Assembly (NCBI GenBank): GCA_003255745.1
Contig: QKYL01000212.1
Location: forward strand, 62,001 to 126,000
Reading direction: 5' to 3'
Length of the DNA stretch: 64,000 nucleotides
Source: Paracoccus saliphilus
Lineage (GTDB): Bacteria; Pseudomonadota; Alphaproteobacteria; Rhodobacterales; Rhodobacteraceae
Each line of letters opens with the position of its first letter. The stretch's first letter is position 1. The position numbers and the translations under genes were made by a program. Shown here in pieces: positions 16,353 to 24,797 of the stretch. Below the pieces are notes generated by a model. It saw only the letters and a list, made by a program, of their open reading frames with translations. It was not told where the DNA came from and made no database searches.

Positions 16353-17102
16353 ATGCTTTCCGGGGCGATGAAAGCGGCGCTTCTGCTGCTCTATCCGCCG
16401 CAATGCCTGTCCTGCGGGGCAGGGGTGGCCGACAGCGGCCCCGGCGCGATCCACCTTTGTCCCGATTGCTGGAAAGAGGCCGCCTTCATCACCGGGGCCT
16501 GCTGCGACTGCTGCGGTGCGCCCCTGCCGGACGACGGCACGGGCCGGGCCGAGGTGCTGGTCTGCGACGACTGCCTGGTGGCGGTCCGGCCCTGGTCGCG
16601 GGGCCGGGCGGCGATGGTTTATGGCGGCACCGGGCGCAAGCTGATTTTGGCGCTGAAGCACGGCGACCGGCTGGACCTGGCACCGCCGATGGCCGCCTGG
16701 CTGGCACGCGCCGTGGCCCCGCTGGTGCAGCCCGACATGATCGTGGCGCCGGTGCCGCTGCATCTGCGGCGGCTGATGCGGCGCAAGTACAACCAGGCGG
16801 CGCAGGTGTCGGGCCGACTGGCGCGGCTTCTGGACCTGCCGCACCAGGCTGACCTGCTGACGCGTCTGCGCCATACCCCCGCGCAGGATCATCGGGGCGC
16901 ACATGACCGCTTTGCCAACCAGGACGGCGCATTGGCGGTCAGCCGGCGGCGGCAGGTGGGGGTGCAAGGCCGGCCGGTGCTGCTGGTGGACGATGTGATG
17001 GCATCGGGGGCCACGATCACGGCGGCGGCGACGGCGCTGCTGGCGGCAGGCTCGGGGCCCGTTTCGGTCGCGGTTCTGGCAAGGGCGGTCAAGGATCACT
17101 AG
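16353..17102 (+). CDS. comF: ComF-family phosphoribosyltransferase-like protein
   Basis: A 249-residue protein of the ComF family, linked to DNA uptake in competent bacteria and of unclear role elsewhere. A cysteine-rich zinc-binding N-terminus (C18, C21, C36, C39, then C50-C54) is followed by the phosphoribosyltransferase fold, with the PRPP-binding signature VDDVMASGAT at 212-221 and the ComF block KYNQAAQVSGRLARLLD. ATG at 16353 was chosen; 16335 and 16368 are also in frame and none has a convincing Shine-Dalgarno. It leads the plus-strand string comF-grxC-nitrilase-marR. A competence role is not supported by neighbours. Confidence 0.82.
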   Translation: MLSGAMKAALLLLYPPQCLSCGAGVADSGPGAIHLCPDCWKEAAFITGACCDCCGAPLPDDGTGRAEVLVCDDCLVAVRPWSRGRAAMVYGGTGRKLILALKHGDRLDLAPPMAAWLARAVAPLVQPDMIVAPVPLHLRRLMRRKYNQAAQVSGRLARLLDLPHQADLLTRLRHTPAQDHRGAHDRFANQDGALAVSRRRQVGVQGRPVLLVDDVMASGATITAAATALLAAGSGPVSVAVLARAVKDH

Positions 17103-17131
17103 ATAAGGGGACCACCACAGAAAGGACCAAC

Positions 17132-17395
17132 ATGCCCTCGATCGAGATCTATACCACCCGCACCTGCCCGTTCTGCATCCGCGCCAAGGCGCTGCTTGAC
17201 CAGAAGGGCGTCTCTTATTCGGAAGTGGACGTTGGCACTGACCCGGCCAAGCGTACCGCAATGACTCAGCGCGCCAACGGCAAGCGCAGCGTTCCGCAGA
17301 TCTTTGTCGGTGACACGCATGTCGGCGGCTGCGATGATCTTTACGCCTTGGATCGCGCGGGAAAGCTGGACCCGCTGCTGAAGGGCGCTGCGTGA
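17132..17395 (+). CDS. grxC: glutaredoxin 3
   Basis: Small (87-residue) dithiol glutaredoxin that reduces disulfides with glutathione. The active site CPFC is at residues 12-15, followed by the family stretch SVPQIFVGDTHVGGCDDL, which holds the cis-proline and glutathione-binding residues. An AGAAAGGACC Shine-Dalgarno precedes ATG at 17132. The stop overlaps the start region of the nitrilase gene (GTGATG), so the two are tightly linked. Confidence 0.95.
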   Translation: MPSIEIYTTRTCPFCIRAKALLDQKGVSYSEVDVGTDPAKRTAMTQRANGKRSVPQIFVGDTHVGGCDDLYALDRAGKLDPLLKGAA

Positions 17396-18279
17396 TGGCA
17401 CCCGCCTCGCTGACCGTCGGGCTGATCCAGCTGACGGTCGGCGACGATCCGCAGGCCAATCTGGAACAGACCGTTCCGCTGATCCGCGAGGCGGCCCATC
17501 AGGGTGCCCATCTGGTTCTGACACCCGAGGCCACGAACCTGCTGTCGCCCGACCGCAACCGGCAGCGCCGCCTGCTGCGCCCCGAGGCCGAGGACCCCAC
17601 CCTGGCCGCATTGCGGACCGAGGCGCGGGATCTGGGGATCTGGCTGATGATCGGATCCTTGGCACTGGCGACGGACGACCCGGACGGGCGCTTTGCCAAT
17701 CGCAGCCTGCTGGTCGATCCGCAGGGGAACATCCGCGCGCGCTATGACAAGCTGCACATGTTCGATGTGACGATCAGCGACACCGAGTCCTATCGCGAAA
17801 GCGCAGCCTATCGGCCCGGCGACCGTGCCGTGCTGACCCGGGTCGAGGGCGTGCCCGTCGGCATGACGATCTGCTATGACCTGCGGTTTCCTCAGCTTTA
17901 CCGGCAGCTGGCCCAGGCCGGCGCGCGCGTCCTGACGGTGCCCTCGGCCTTCAATCCGGTGACGGGGGATGCGCATTGGCAGGTGCTGCTGCGCGCCCGC
18001 GCCATTGAAACCGGCTGCTTCGTGCTGGCCCCCACGCAATGCGGCATCCATCCCAGCCCGCACAGTCCCGATCGGCCGCCGCGCCGCAGCCACGGCCACA
18101 GCCTGGTCGTGGACCCTTGGGGCACGGTTCTTGCAGACGGTGGTGAGACACCGGGATGCACGATCGTTTCGCTTGACCTTCAGGCAGTTGACAGGGCACG
18201 GTCCCGCATTCCGTCTTTGACACATGACCGGCCCTTTGCGGCCCCGGAAGACCATGACGACACGCCCGACCGACATTGA
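17395..18279 (+). CDS. carbon-nitrogen hydrolase (nitrilase superfamily, omega-amidase/Nit-like)
   Basis: Cytoplasmic amidase with a Glu-Lys-Cys triad: E45 (VLTPEAT), K119 (YDKLHMFDV) and C160 (GMTICYDLRF). The LHMFDV segment and the overall length place it near Nit1/Nit2 and related amidases that clean up deaminated glutathione or 2-oxoacid amides. Position directly behind grxC fits a glutathione-repair role, which is inference. ATG at 17395 was preferred over the overlapping GTG at 17392. The 294-residue protein has about 12 residues beyond the usual family end, and these overlap the MarR gene. Confidence 0.85.
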   Translation: MAPASLTVGLIQLTVGDDPQANLEQTVPLIREAAHQGAHLVLTPEATNLLSPDRNRQRRLLRPEAEDPTLAALRTEARDLGIWLMIGSLALATDDPDGRFANRSLLVDPQGNIRARYDKLHMFDVTISDTESYRESAAYRPGDRAVLTRVEGVPVGMTICYDLRFPQLYRQLAQAGARVLTVPSAFNPVTGDAHWQVLLRARAIETGCFVLAPTQCGIHPSPHSPDRPPRRSHGHSLVVDPWGTVLADGGETPGCTIVSLDLQAVDRARSRIPSLTHDRPFAAPEDHDDTPDRH

Positions 18280-18730
18280 CCAGTCCAAGGCAACCGACAG
18301 GCTGGCGGCAAGCCTGTTTGCGGAGGTGCTGATCGCGGAACAGCTGTCTCGCAACCTGATCAGCAAGGCGCTGCCCCGCGGCATGCAGATCTCGCACTTC
18401 TCGGTCCTGAACCTTCTGGCGCATGTCAACGAGGAGCGGACCCCCGCCCAATTGGCCGAAGCGTTCCACGTCACCCGCGGCGCGATGACCAACACCCTGT
18501 CGCGGCTGGAATGGGCAGGGCATGTGCATATCCGTCCGGACTGGGATGATGCCCGCCGCAAGTTCGTGTCGATCAGCCCGGCGGGCCGGACCGCGCGCGA
18601 CACCGCATTGGCGGCCTTCATGCCGCTGATCGCGGGGGTGGTGCGCGACATCGGCGCCGACCGCGTGCGGGGCGCGCTGCCGGTCCTGCGCGAGCTGCGC
18701 AACCGGCTGGAAGGCGGCACCCAGGGCTGA
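18254..18730 (+). CDS. petP: MarR-family transcriptional regulator (PetP-like)
   Basis: A 158-residue winged-helix regulator resembling the PetP protein described in Rhodobacter, where it sits with a response regulator affecting cytochrome expression; no petR partner is seen here. The DNA-binding helix region reads TPAQLAEAFHVTRGAMTNTL, followed by the wing RPDWDDARRKFVSISPAG. The ATG at 18254 lies 26 bp inside the preceding nitrilase gene, so translation is probably coupled. Convergent with lrgB 10 bp away. The PetP name is by family resemblance only. Confidence 0.75.
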   Translation: MTTRPTDIDQSKATDRLAASLFAEVLIAEQLSRNLISKALPRGMQISHFSVLNLLAHVNEERTPAQLAEAFHVTRGAMTNTLSRLEWAGHVHIRPDWDDARRKFVSISPAGRTARDTALAAFMPLIAGVVRDIGADRVRGALPVLRELRNRLEGGTQG

Positions 18731-18740
18731 CCTGCGGCGC

Positions 18741-19460
18741 CTACCCCCCGAACAGTCGCAGGGCCAGCGGCGCGATGATGGCCGTCAGCACCGCGTTCAG
18801 CCCCATGCCGATACCGGAAAATGCGCCCGCCGTGGCGTTGACCTGAAACGCCCGCGCGGTACCGATGCCATGCGCGGCGACGCCCACCGCAAAGCCGCGC
18901 GCACGCCAGTCCCGGATCCGCAGCATGTTCAGCAAGGGCGTCACAACAATCGCCCCGAAGATGCCGGTCAGCAGCACCAGCGCCGCCGTCAGCGTCGGCT
19001 GGCCGCCAAGAGATTCCGCGATGCCGATCGCCACGGGCGCGGTCGTGGACTTGGGCGCAAGCGAGGCCAGAACCGGCCCGCCGATGCCGAAGGCGCGGGC
19101 GATCGCCAAGGCGGACAGGACCGCCACCCCCGATCCCGCCACCAGCCCGGCCAGCATCGGCAGCGCCGCCTTTCGCACCCGCGGCAGGTTGTCGTAAAGC
19201 GGCAGGGCCAAGGCGACCGTGGCCGGTCCCAGCATGAAATGCACGAACTGCGCCCCTTCGAAGTAGGTGGCATAGTCGGTGTCCGTGGCCCACAGCAGCA
19301 CCGCCAGCAGGATCACCGCGACCAGGACCGGGTTGGCCCAGCTTTGGCGGCCGGCCGTGCGAAAGGCGGCGTCGCCCGCCAGATAGGCAACCAGTGTGGC
19401 GGTCAGCCACAGCAGCGGCCCCTGCGCCAGATAGGACCAGATCAGCAGGGGGTCACTCAC
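18741..19460 (-). CDS. lrgB: LrgB/CidB-family membrane protein
   Basis: A 239-residue polytopic inner-membrane protein. The family block TTAPVAIGIAESLGG is present, with about six to seven hydrophobic helices and the C-terminal GIGTARAFQVNATAGAFSGI motif. LrgB proteins work with LrgA in a holin-like or transport system that affects autolysis and metabolite (for example glycolate/pyruvate) export in other bacteria. It overlaps lrgA by 8 bp, so the pair is one unit. The specific substrate cannot be inferred. Confidence 0.85.
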   Translation of the reverse strand: MSDPLLIWSYLAQGPLLWLTATLVAYLAGDAAFRTAGRQSWANPVLVAVILLAVLLWATDTDYATYFEGAQFVHFMLGPATVALALPLYDNLPRVRKAALPMLAGLVAGSGVAVLSALAIARAFGIGGPVLASLAPKSTTAPVAIGIAESLGGQPTLTAALVLLTGIFGAIVVTPLLNMLRIRDWRARGFAVGVAAHGIGTARAFQVNATAGAFSGIGMGLNAVLTAIIAPLALRLFGG

Positions 19461-19833
19461 GTCCCTGGTCCCTCAGCGCGGCGGGTTCTTCGGAGCCTGT
19501 CAACCGTGCGACCAGCGTGAACGCCCAGGCTCCCGCCGCGATGGCCAGAAGCGTCGATCCCGTCAACGCGGCTGCAAGGCCGATCCCGTGCATGCGCAGC
19601 AGGTCCCAATGCGCCACGATGCCCACCCCCGCCGGCACGAAGAACAGCGACAGGTGCGACAGCAGCCCGGTCGCGGCCGGCCGGATGCGCGTGGCAAGTG
19701 CCGGCCGCAGGATGCAGGCTAGGACCAGCGCGATCAGTCCGACCACAGGGCCGGGCAGGGGCAGCGACAGGGCGCGGGAGGTGATTTCCCCGGCCAGCTG
19801 AAAGCTGAGGATGATGGCAAGCGTCTGGATCAT
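19453..19833 (-). CDS. lrgA: CidA/LrgA-family holin-like membrane protein
   Basis: A 126-residue small membrane protein with four predicted helices and the CidA/LrgA signature LPGPVVGLIALVLAC followed by HLSLFFVPAGVGIV. Such proteins oligomerise in the cytoplasmic membrane. It is the first gene of the lrgAB unit, divergent from smc with 161 bp between. No LytTR or LysR regulator is adjacent, so control is unknown. Confidence 0.85.
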   Translation of the reverse strand: MIQTLAIILSFQLAGEITSRALSLPLPGPVVGLIALVLACILRPALATRIRPAATGLLSHLSLFFVPAGVGIVAHWDLLRMHGIGLAAALTGSTLLAIAAGAWAFTLVARLTGSEEPAALRDQGRE

Positions 19834-19994
19834 CGCGACACGCTAGCGCGGGACGCGACGCCATGCCAGATGCTCTGCGCAGCCGCATCTTGTGGACGAC
19901 AGGACCCGTCCCGCGACATCTTGCGGTATGGTTGACTTGGTGGGGCAGGGCAGGGACAATCACGCATTGACCCGAATCTGACGGACCTGCCCCT

Positions 19995-22900
19995 TTGCGC
20001 TTTGACCGCCTGCGCCTTAACGGCTTCAAGAGCTTCGTGGACCCGACCGACCTGGTCATCCGCGAGGGGCTGACGGGCGTGGTCGGCCCCAACGGCTGCG
20101 GCAAGTCCAACCTGCTGGAGGCGCTGCGTTGGGTCATGGGCGAGAACCGCCCGACCGCCATGCGAGGCGAGGGGATGGAGGACGTGATCTTTGCCGGCAC
20201 CACGCGCCGCAATGCCCGCGCCCATGCCGAGGTGTCGCTGACCATCGACAACCGCGGCCGCCTGGCACCGGCGGGCTTCAACGACGACGACCAGTTCGAC
20301 ATCACCCGCCGCATCACCCGCGACGCGGGCAGCGCCTACAAGATCGCCGGCAAGGATGTGCGGGCGCGTGACGTGCAGATGCTGTTCGCCGATGCCTCGA
20401 CGGGCGCACACTCGCCTGCGCTGGTGCGGCAGGGGCAGATCAGCGAACTGATCAACGCCAAGCCCAAGAACCGCCGGCGCATCCTGGAGGAAGCGGCGGG
20501 GATTTCGGGCCTTTACGCGCGCCGCCACGAGGCCGAGCTAAAGCTGAACGGCGCAGAGGCGAACCTGACGCGGGTGGATGACACCCTGGACCAGCTGTCC
20601 GCGCAGGCGGCAGCGCTGGCCCGGCAGGCGCGTGCCGCCGCAAAATACCGAGAGATCGGTGCCGCATTGCGACTGGCCGAGGGGGTGCTGCTTTATCGCC
20701 GCTGGGCCGAGGCCGAGGCCGCGCGGCAGGCGGCAGGTGCGGCGTTGCAGGCAGCCGTCCGGGCGGCGGCCGAGGCTGGTTCGGCCTCGGATCAGGCGCG
20801 GGCCCGGCGCGAGGCTGCCGAGGCTGCCCTGCCGGATCTGCGCGAGGAGGAGCAGGTCGCAGCCGCCATCCTGTCGCGCGTGACGGTTGAGCGGGAGGCG
20901 CTGGCCGCGGCCGAGGCACGTGCCGCCGAGGCTATCGCCGGGCTTGCGGCCCGTATCGGTCAACTGGACCGCGACATCGACCGGGAAGAGGCGCTGAACC
21001 GCGATGCCGGCGAGGTGGTCGAGCGGCTGGCCCGGGAAAAGGCCGAACTGGACAAGGCCGGCAAGGGTCACGAGGACCGCCTGGACGCCGCCGCCGCGCG
21101 GGCGGAGGAGGCCGCCGAGGCGCTGCGCGAAGTTGAGGCGCGGCTGGCCGAGCTGACGGACGAAGCGGCGCGTCTGGCCGCCCGCCACCAATCGGCCGAG
21201 CGGCTTGTCGCCGACCTGCGTGCCATGTTCGACCGGGCCGAGCGTTCGGCTGCCGAAGCCGCCGAGGCCGTTGCCCGTGCCAACGAGGCCGGAGAGGCTG
21301 CCGCCGCTGCCTTGGACCAGGCCGATGCTGCCCAGGATCAGGCCCGCGACCGCGTTGATGCCGCCGAAGACGCGCTGGCCCAAGCCGAGGCCAGCCGTGC
21401 CGAGGCCGAGACGTCGGAGGCCGCCGCGCGCGCCGCCCGATCCGAGGCCGAGGGCGAGGCCGCAGCCTTGGGTGCCGAGATGGCGGCGCTGCGCCGTCTG
21501 GTCGAGCGCGGCCGGTCGGGCGGGAGCACGCTGCTGGATCAGGTGCAGGTGGCGCGGGGGTACGAGGTTGCCTTTGGCGCGGCGCTTGGCGATGACCTGC
21601 GCGCCGGCGTGACCGAAACGGGATCGGGATGGCACAACCTGCCGGATTGGGACGTGCCGCAGCCGCTGCCCGCCGGCGCGCGTCCTTTGGGGCCGCATGT
21701 GGTGGGTCCGGGTGCGCTGGCGCGGCGGTTGTCGCAGACAGGTCTGGTGCTGGATGCCGAACAAGGCGCCGCCCTGCAGCCACAGCTGCGGCCTGGGCAG
21801 CGTTTGGTCACGCCTGAAGGAGACCTGTTCCGGTGGGACGGGTTGCGGGTAATGGCCGGCGAGGCGTCCTCTGCAGCCGCGCTGCACCTTCAGAAGGTGA
21901 ACGAACTGGCGCGGATCACCGGCCAGTCGAACGAGGCGCAGGCCCGCGCCTTTGTCGCTGTCGAGGCGCATGAGGATGCCCGCGCAGCCTTGGCTGAAAC
22001 CACGCAGATCGAGAAATCGGCCCGGGACGCCCGCCGCGAGGCGGAACGGCTGCTGTCGGATGCTGCACGTGCCGCCACACGAGCTGAATCGGATCTTGCT
22101 CTGGCTGCCAGCCGCGCGGAGGCGGCCCGGGGCGAACTGGCGCGTCATCAGGCCGACGCCGCCGATGCCCGTGGCCGGCTGACCGAGGCCGAGGCGCAGC
22201 TGGCGGCGCTGCCCGACCGGGCCGATGCGGCGGCGGCCTCCGAACATGCCCGCACCGGCGTCGAGGCCGCGCGCATTGCCACCATGACCCGGCGTGCCGC
22301 ACTGGACGAGCTGCGCCGCGATGCGACGGCCCGCGTGAAGCGCCTGCAGGAAATTGCCAAGGAGGAATCGGGCTGGCGGCTGCGGCTGCAGCAGGCGGGC
22401 ACGCGCGCCTCGGAACTGGCAGCCCGGCGGGATGCCGCGCGGGACGAGTTGGCCGAGGCACAGGCCCAGCCCGCCATCCTGGCCGATCGCCGCATGGTCC
22501 TGACCGAGCGCGAGGATCAATCCCGCACCCGTCTGGACCGCGCGCGCGATGCCCTTGGCGCGGCGGACGAGGCCGCCCGCGCCGCCGCCCTGGCCGAGCG
22601 CGAGGCCGAGCGTGCCGCATCCGAGGCGCGCGAGTTGCGCGCCGCCCGCAAGGCCCGCGCCGAGGCCGCCGAAACCGCCGGGGCCATGGCCCGCGATCGG
22701 ATCCTGGAGGAAACCGAGCAGACGCCCGACCAGTTGCGCGCGTCCTTGGGCGATTTCGACCAGACTGCCCCCGCCGACGCGCTGGAGGATCAGGTCGCCC
22801 GCCTGCGCGCGGCGCGCGAAGCCCTGGGCGCCGTCAACTTGCGCGCTGATGAAGACAAGCGTGCGCTGGAGGCCGACCGCGACCGTCTGGCCGCCGAAAA

Positions 22901-23444
22901 GACCGACCTGCAGGAAGCGATCCGAAAGCTGCGCGCCGGCATCAGCAGCTTGAACCGTGAAGGGCGCGAGCGTCTGTTGACCGCTTTCGACACGGTGAAC
23001 GGCAACTTTGCCACGCTGTTCACGACGCTCTTCGGCGGCGGCGAGGCGCGGCTGGTTCTGGTCGAATCCGACGATCCGCTGGAGGCGGGCCTAGAGATCA
23101 TGTGCCAGCCCCCGGGCAAGCGGCTGTCGACCCTGTCCCTGCTGTCGGGGGGTGAACAGACGCTGACGGCGATGGCACTGATCTTTGCGGTTTTCCTGGC
23201 CAATCCCGCGCCCATCTGCGTGCTGGACGAGGTCGACGCGCCCCTGGACGATGCCAATGTCAGCCGTTTTTGCGATCTTCTGGACGAGATGACCCGGCGC
23301 ACCGACACGCGGTTCCTGATCATCACCCACCATGCCGTGACAATGGCGCGCATGGACCGTCTGTTCGGCGTGACCATGGTGGAGCAGGGCGTCAGCCAAC
23401 TGGTCAGCGTGGACCTGAAACGCGCCGAGGCTCTGGTCGCCTGA
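19995..23444 (+). CDS. smc: chromosome segregation ATPase SMC
   Basis: Cytoplasmic condensin subunit that compacts and segregates the chromosome. The 1149-residue protein has an N-terminal ATPase head with Walker A GPNGCGKSN (31-39), two long Ala/Arg/Glu-rich coiled coils, a hinge near 515-625 (GYEVAFGAALGDDL to GDLFRWDG), and the C-terminal head with signature LSLLSGGEQTLTAMAL near 1045 and Walker B CVLDEVDAPLDD near 1074. The start is TTG at 19995; no upstream ATG or GTG gives the family N-terminus MRFDRLRLNGFKSF. No scpA or scpB lies in the window. Confidence 0.97.
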   Translation: MRFDRLRLNGFKSFVDPTDLVIREGLTGVVGPNGCGKSNLLEALRWVMGENRPTAMRGEGMEDVIFAGTTRRNARAHAEVSLTIDNRGRLAPAGFNDDDQFDITRRITRDAGSAYKIAGKDVRARDVQMLFADASTGAHSPALVRQGQISELINAKPKNRRRILEEAAGISGLYARRHEAELKLNGAEANLTRVDDTLDQLSAQAAALARQARAAAKYREIGAALRLAEGVLLYRRWAEAEAARQAAGAALQAAVRAAAEAGSASDQARARREAAEAALPDLREEEQVAAAILSRVTVEREALAAAEARAAEAIAGLAARIGQLDRDIDREEALNRDAGEVVERLAREKAELDKAGKGHEDRLDAAAARAEEAAEALREVEARLAELTDEAARLAARHQSAERLVADLRAMFDRAERSAAEAAEAVARANEAGEAAAAALDQADAAQDQARDRVDAAEDALAQAEASRAEAETSEAAARAARSEAEGEAAALGAEMAALRRLVERGRSGGSTLLDQVQVARGYEVAFGAALGDDLRAGVTETGSGWHNLPDWDVPQPLPAGARPLGPHVVGPGALARRLSQTGLVLDAEQGAALQPQLRPGQRLVTPEGDLFRWDGLRVMAGEASSAAALHLQKVNELARITGQSNEAQARAFVAVEAHEDARAALAETTQIEKSARDARREAERLLSDAARAATRAESDLALAASRAEAARGELARHQADAADARGRLTEAEAQLAALPDRADAAAASEHARTGVEAARIATMTRRAALDELRRDATARVKRLQEIAKEESGWRLRLQQAGTRASELAARRDAARDELAEAQAQPAILADRRMVLTEREDQSRTRLDRARDALGAADEAARAAALAEREAERAASEARELRAARKARAEAAETAGAMARDRILEETEQTPDQLRASLGDFDQTAPADALEDQVARLRAAREALGAVNLRADEDKRALEADRDRLAAEKTDLQEAIRKLRAGISSLNREGRERLLTAFDTVNGNFATLFTTLFGGGEARLVLVESDDPLEAGLEIMCQPPGKRLSTLSLLSGGEQTLTAMALIFAVFLANPAPICVLDEVDAPLDDANVSRFCDLLDEMTRRTDTRFLIITHHAVTMARMDRLFGVTMVEQGVSQLVSVDLKRAEALVA

Positions 23445-23492
23445 CACGGCCCGCGCTAGGGTCCCGCCAAACCCAACCCAAGCGAGGACATC

Positions 23493-23948
23493 ATGAGCAT
23501 TGAACAGACCCTGGCCGACAAGGGCATCACGCTTCCGGCAGCCCCTGCGCCGGCCGCCAACTATGTCCCCTTTGTCCAGACCGGCAACCTGGTGTTCATC
23601 TCGGGCCAGATCAGCGCGGACGAGAACGGCTTCATCACGGGCAAGCTGGGCGACGGCACCAGCATTGAAGAAGGCGTGGCAGCCGCACGCCGTTGCGGCC
23701 TGGCGCTGATCGCGCAGCTGAAATCGGCCATTGGCGACCTGGACCGCGTGACGCGGGTGGTCAAGCTGACCGGCTTTGTGAACTCGACCGCCGATTTCAC
23801 CGACCAACCCAAGGTCATCAACGGCTGTTCGGACCTGATGGTCGAGGTTTTCGGCGAAGCCGGACGCCATTCCCGCGCCGCCGTCTCGGCCCCGTCGCTG
23901 CCCTTTGGCGTCGCGGTCGAGATCGAAGCCGTGTTTGAGGTCCACTGA
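23493..23948 (+). CDS. RidA family protein (YjgF/YER057c/UK114)
   Basis: A 151-residue RidA-type deaminase, which hydrolyses reactive enamine/imine intermediates released by PLP enzymes such as IlvA. The family core VFISGQISADENGF and the conserved Arg in AAARRCGLALIAQLK are present, with the C-terminal VEIEAVFEVH. It has an AGCGAGGAC Shine-Dalgarno and its stop overlaps the start of the next gene (TGATG). It probably belongs to the longer RidA subgroup rather than the 130-residue archetype. Confidence 0.87.
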   Translation: MSIEQTLADKGITLPAAPAPAANYVPFVQTGNLVFISGQISADENGFITGKLGDGTSIEEGVAAARRCGLALIAQLKSAIGDLDRVTRVVKLTGFVNSTADFTDQPKVINGCSDLMVEVFGEAGRHSRAAVSAPSLPFGVAVEIEAVFEVH

Positions 23949-24712
23949 TGCCCTCGCTGCCCGACAGGTTCCTGACGACGCCGATCGCCCATCGCGGCCT
24001 GCACGGTCCGGGCGCGCCCGAGAACAGCCTGGCCGCTGCCCGCGCCGCGATTGAGGCAGGCTATGGCATCGAATGCGATATCCAGCCTGCGGGCGACGGC
24101 ACGCCAATGGTCTTTCACGACTATCAGCTGTCCCGGCTGACGGCGCAGCAGGGGCTGATCGCCGAAACCGCGCCCGAGGTTCTGGCGGATCTGCGCCTTG
24201 CCGGCAGCGACGAGCCCGTGCCCACCCTGGCGCAGTTTCTGAAACTGGTCGCAGGTCAGGTCCCGCTGCTGATCGAGATCAAGGACCAGGACGGCTCCTG
24301 CGGCAGCGACATCGGCAACCTGCACGGCCATGTGGCCGAGGCGCTGCGGGGCTATGCGGGGCCGGTCGCCGTTATGTCCTTCAACCCCCATGTGGTTGCG
24401 GCCTTTCATCAGGCCGCGCCCCACATCCCCGTTGGCCTGACCACCTGCGCCTTCGGAGCGGATGACTGGGCGCATGTCCCGCCCGGCCGCCGCGAAGGGC
24501 TGGCCACCATCGACGACTTCGACCGGTCGGGGGCCAGCTTCATTTCGCATGACAAGGCGGATCTGGGCAATCCGCGGGTCGACGCCCTGCGCGCCCAGGG
24601 GGTGCCCATCCTGTGCTGGACCATCCGCAGCGAAGCTGAGGAGCCGGCCGCCCGCCGGATTTCGGACAATATCACGTTTGAAGGTTATCGCGCGTGGATG
24701 CCCAAGCGGTAA
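23948..24712 (+). CDS. ugpQ: glycerophosphodiester phosphodiesterase
   Basis: Hydrolyses glycerophosphodiesters to glycerol-3-phosphate and an alcohol. The 254-residue protein has the GDPD start PIAHRGLHGPGAPENSLAA, the metal-binding IECDIQ and VFHDYQLSRLT segments, and LLIEIKDQD. No signal peptide, so it is cytoplasmic like UgpQ. Translation starts at ATG 23948, overlapping the RidA stop by 1 bp. The ugpQ name is by subfamily resemblance. Confidence 0.87.
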   Translation: MPSLPDRFLTTPIAHRGLHGPGAPENSLAAARAAIEAGYGIECDIQPAGDGTPMVFHDYQLSRLTAQQGLIAETAPEVLADLRLAGSDEPVPTLAQFLKLVAGQVPLLIEIKDQDGSCGSDIGNLHGHVAEALRGYAGPVAVMSFNPHVVAAFHQAAPHIPVGLTTCAFGADDWAHVPPGRREGLATIDDFDRSGASFISHDKADLGNPRVDALRAQGVPILCWTIRSEAEEPAARRISDNITFEGYRAWMPKR

Positions 24713-24797
24713 GCCCTAAACAGGCGGGATGCCGGCCCCGGCGCCCCGCGACCTTGCGGCCCCTGACAAGCGGCCCCGTCGCCCCTATGTTGCGGGC

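Noticed and set aside
20538..22520. Very long open frame antisense to smc
   Set aside because: The high-GC codon pattern of smc keeps the opposite frames open; the translation is low-complexity Arg/Gly/Pro and has no domain.
20700..22700. Alanine/arginine/glutamate-rich repeats in smc
   Set aside because: They are coiled-coil heptads with GC-biased codons, not tandem DNA repeats.
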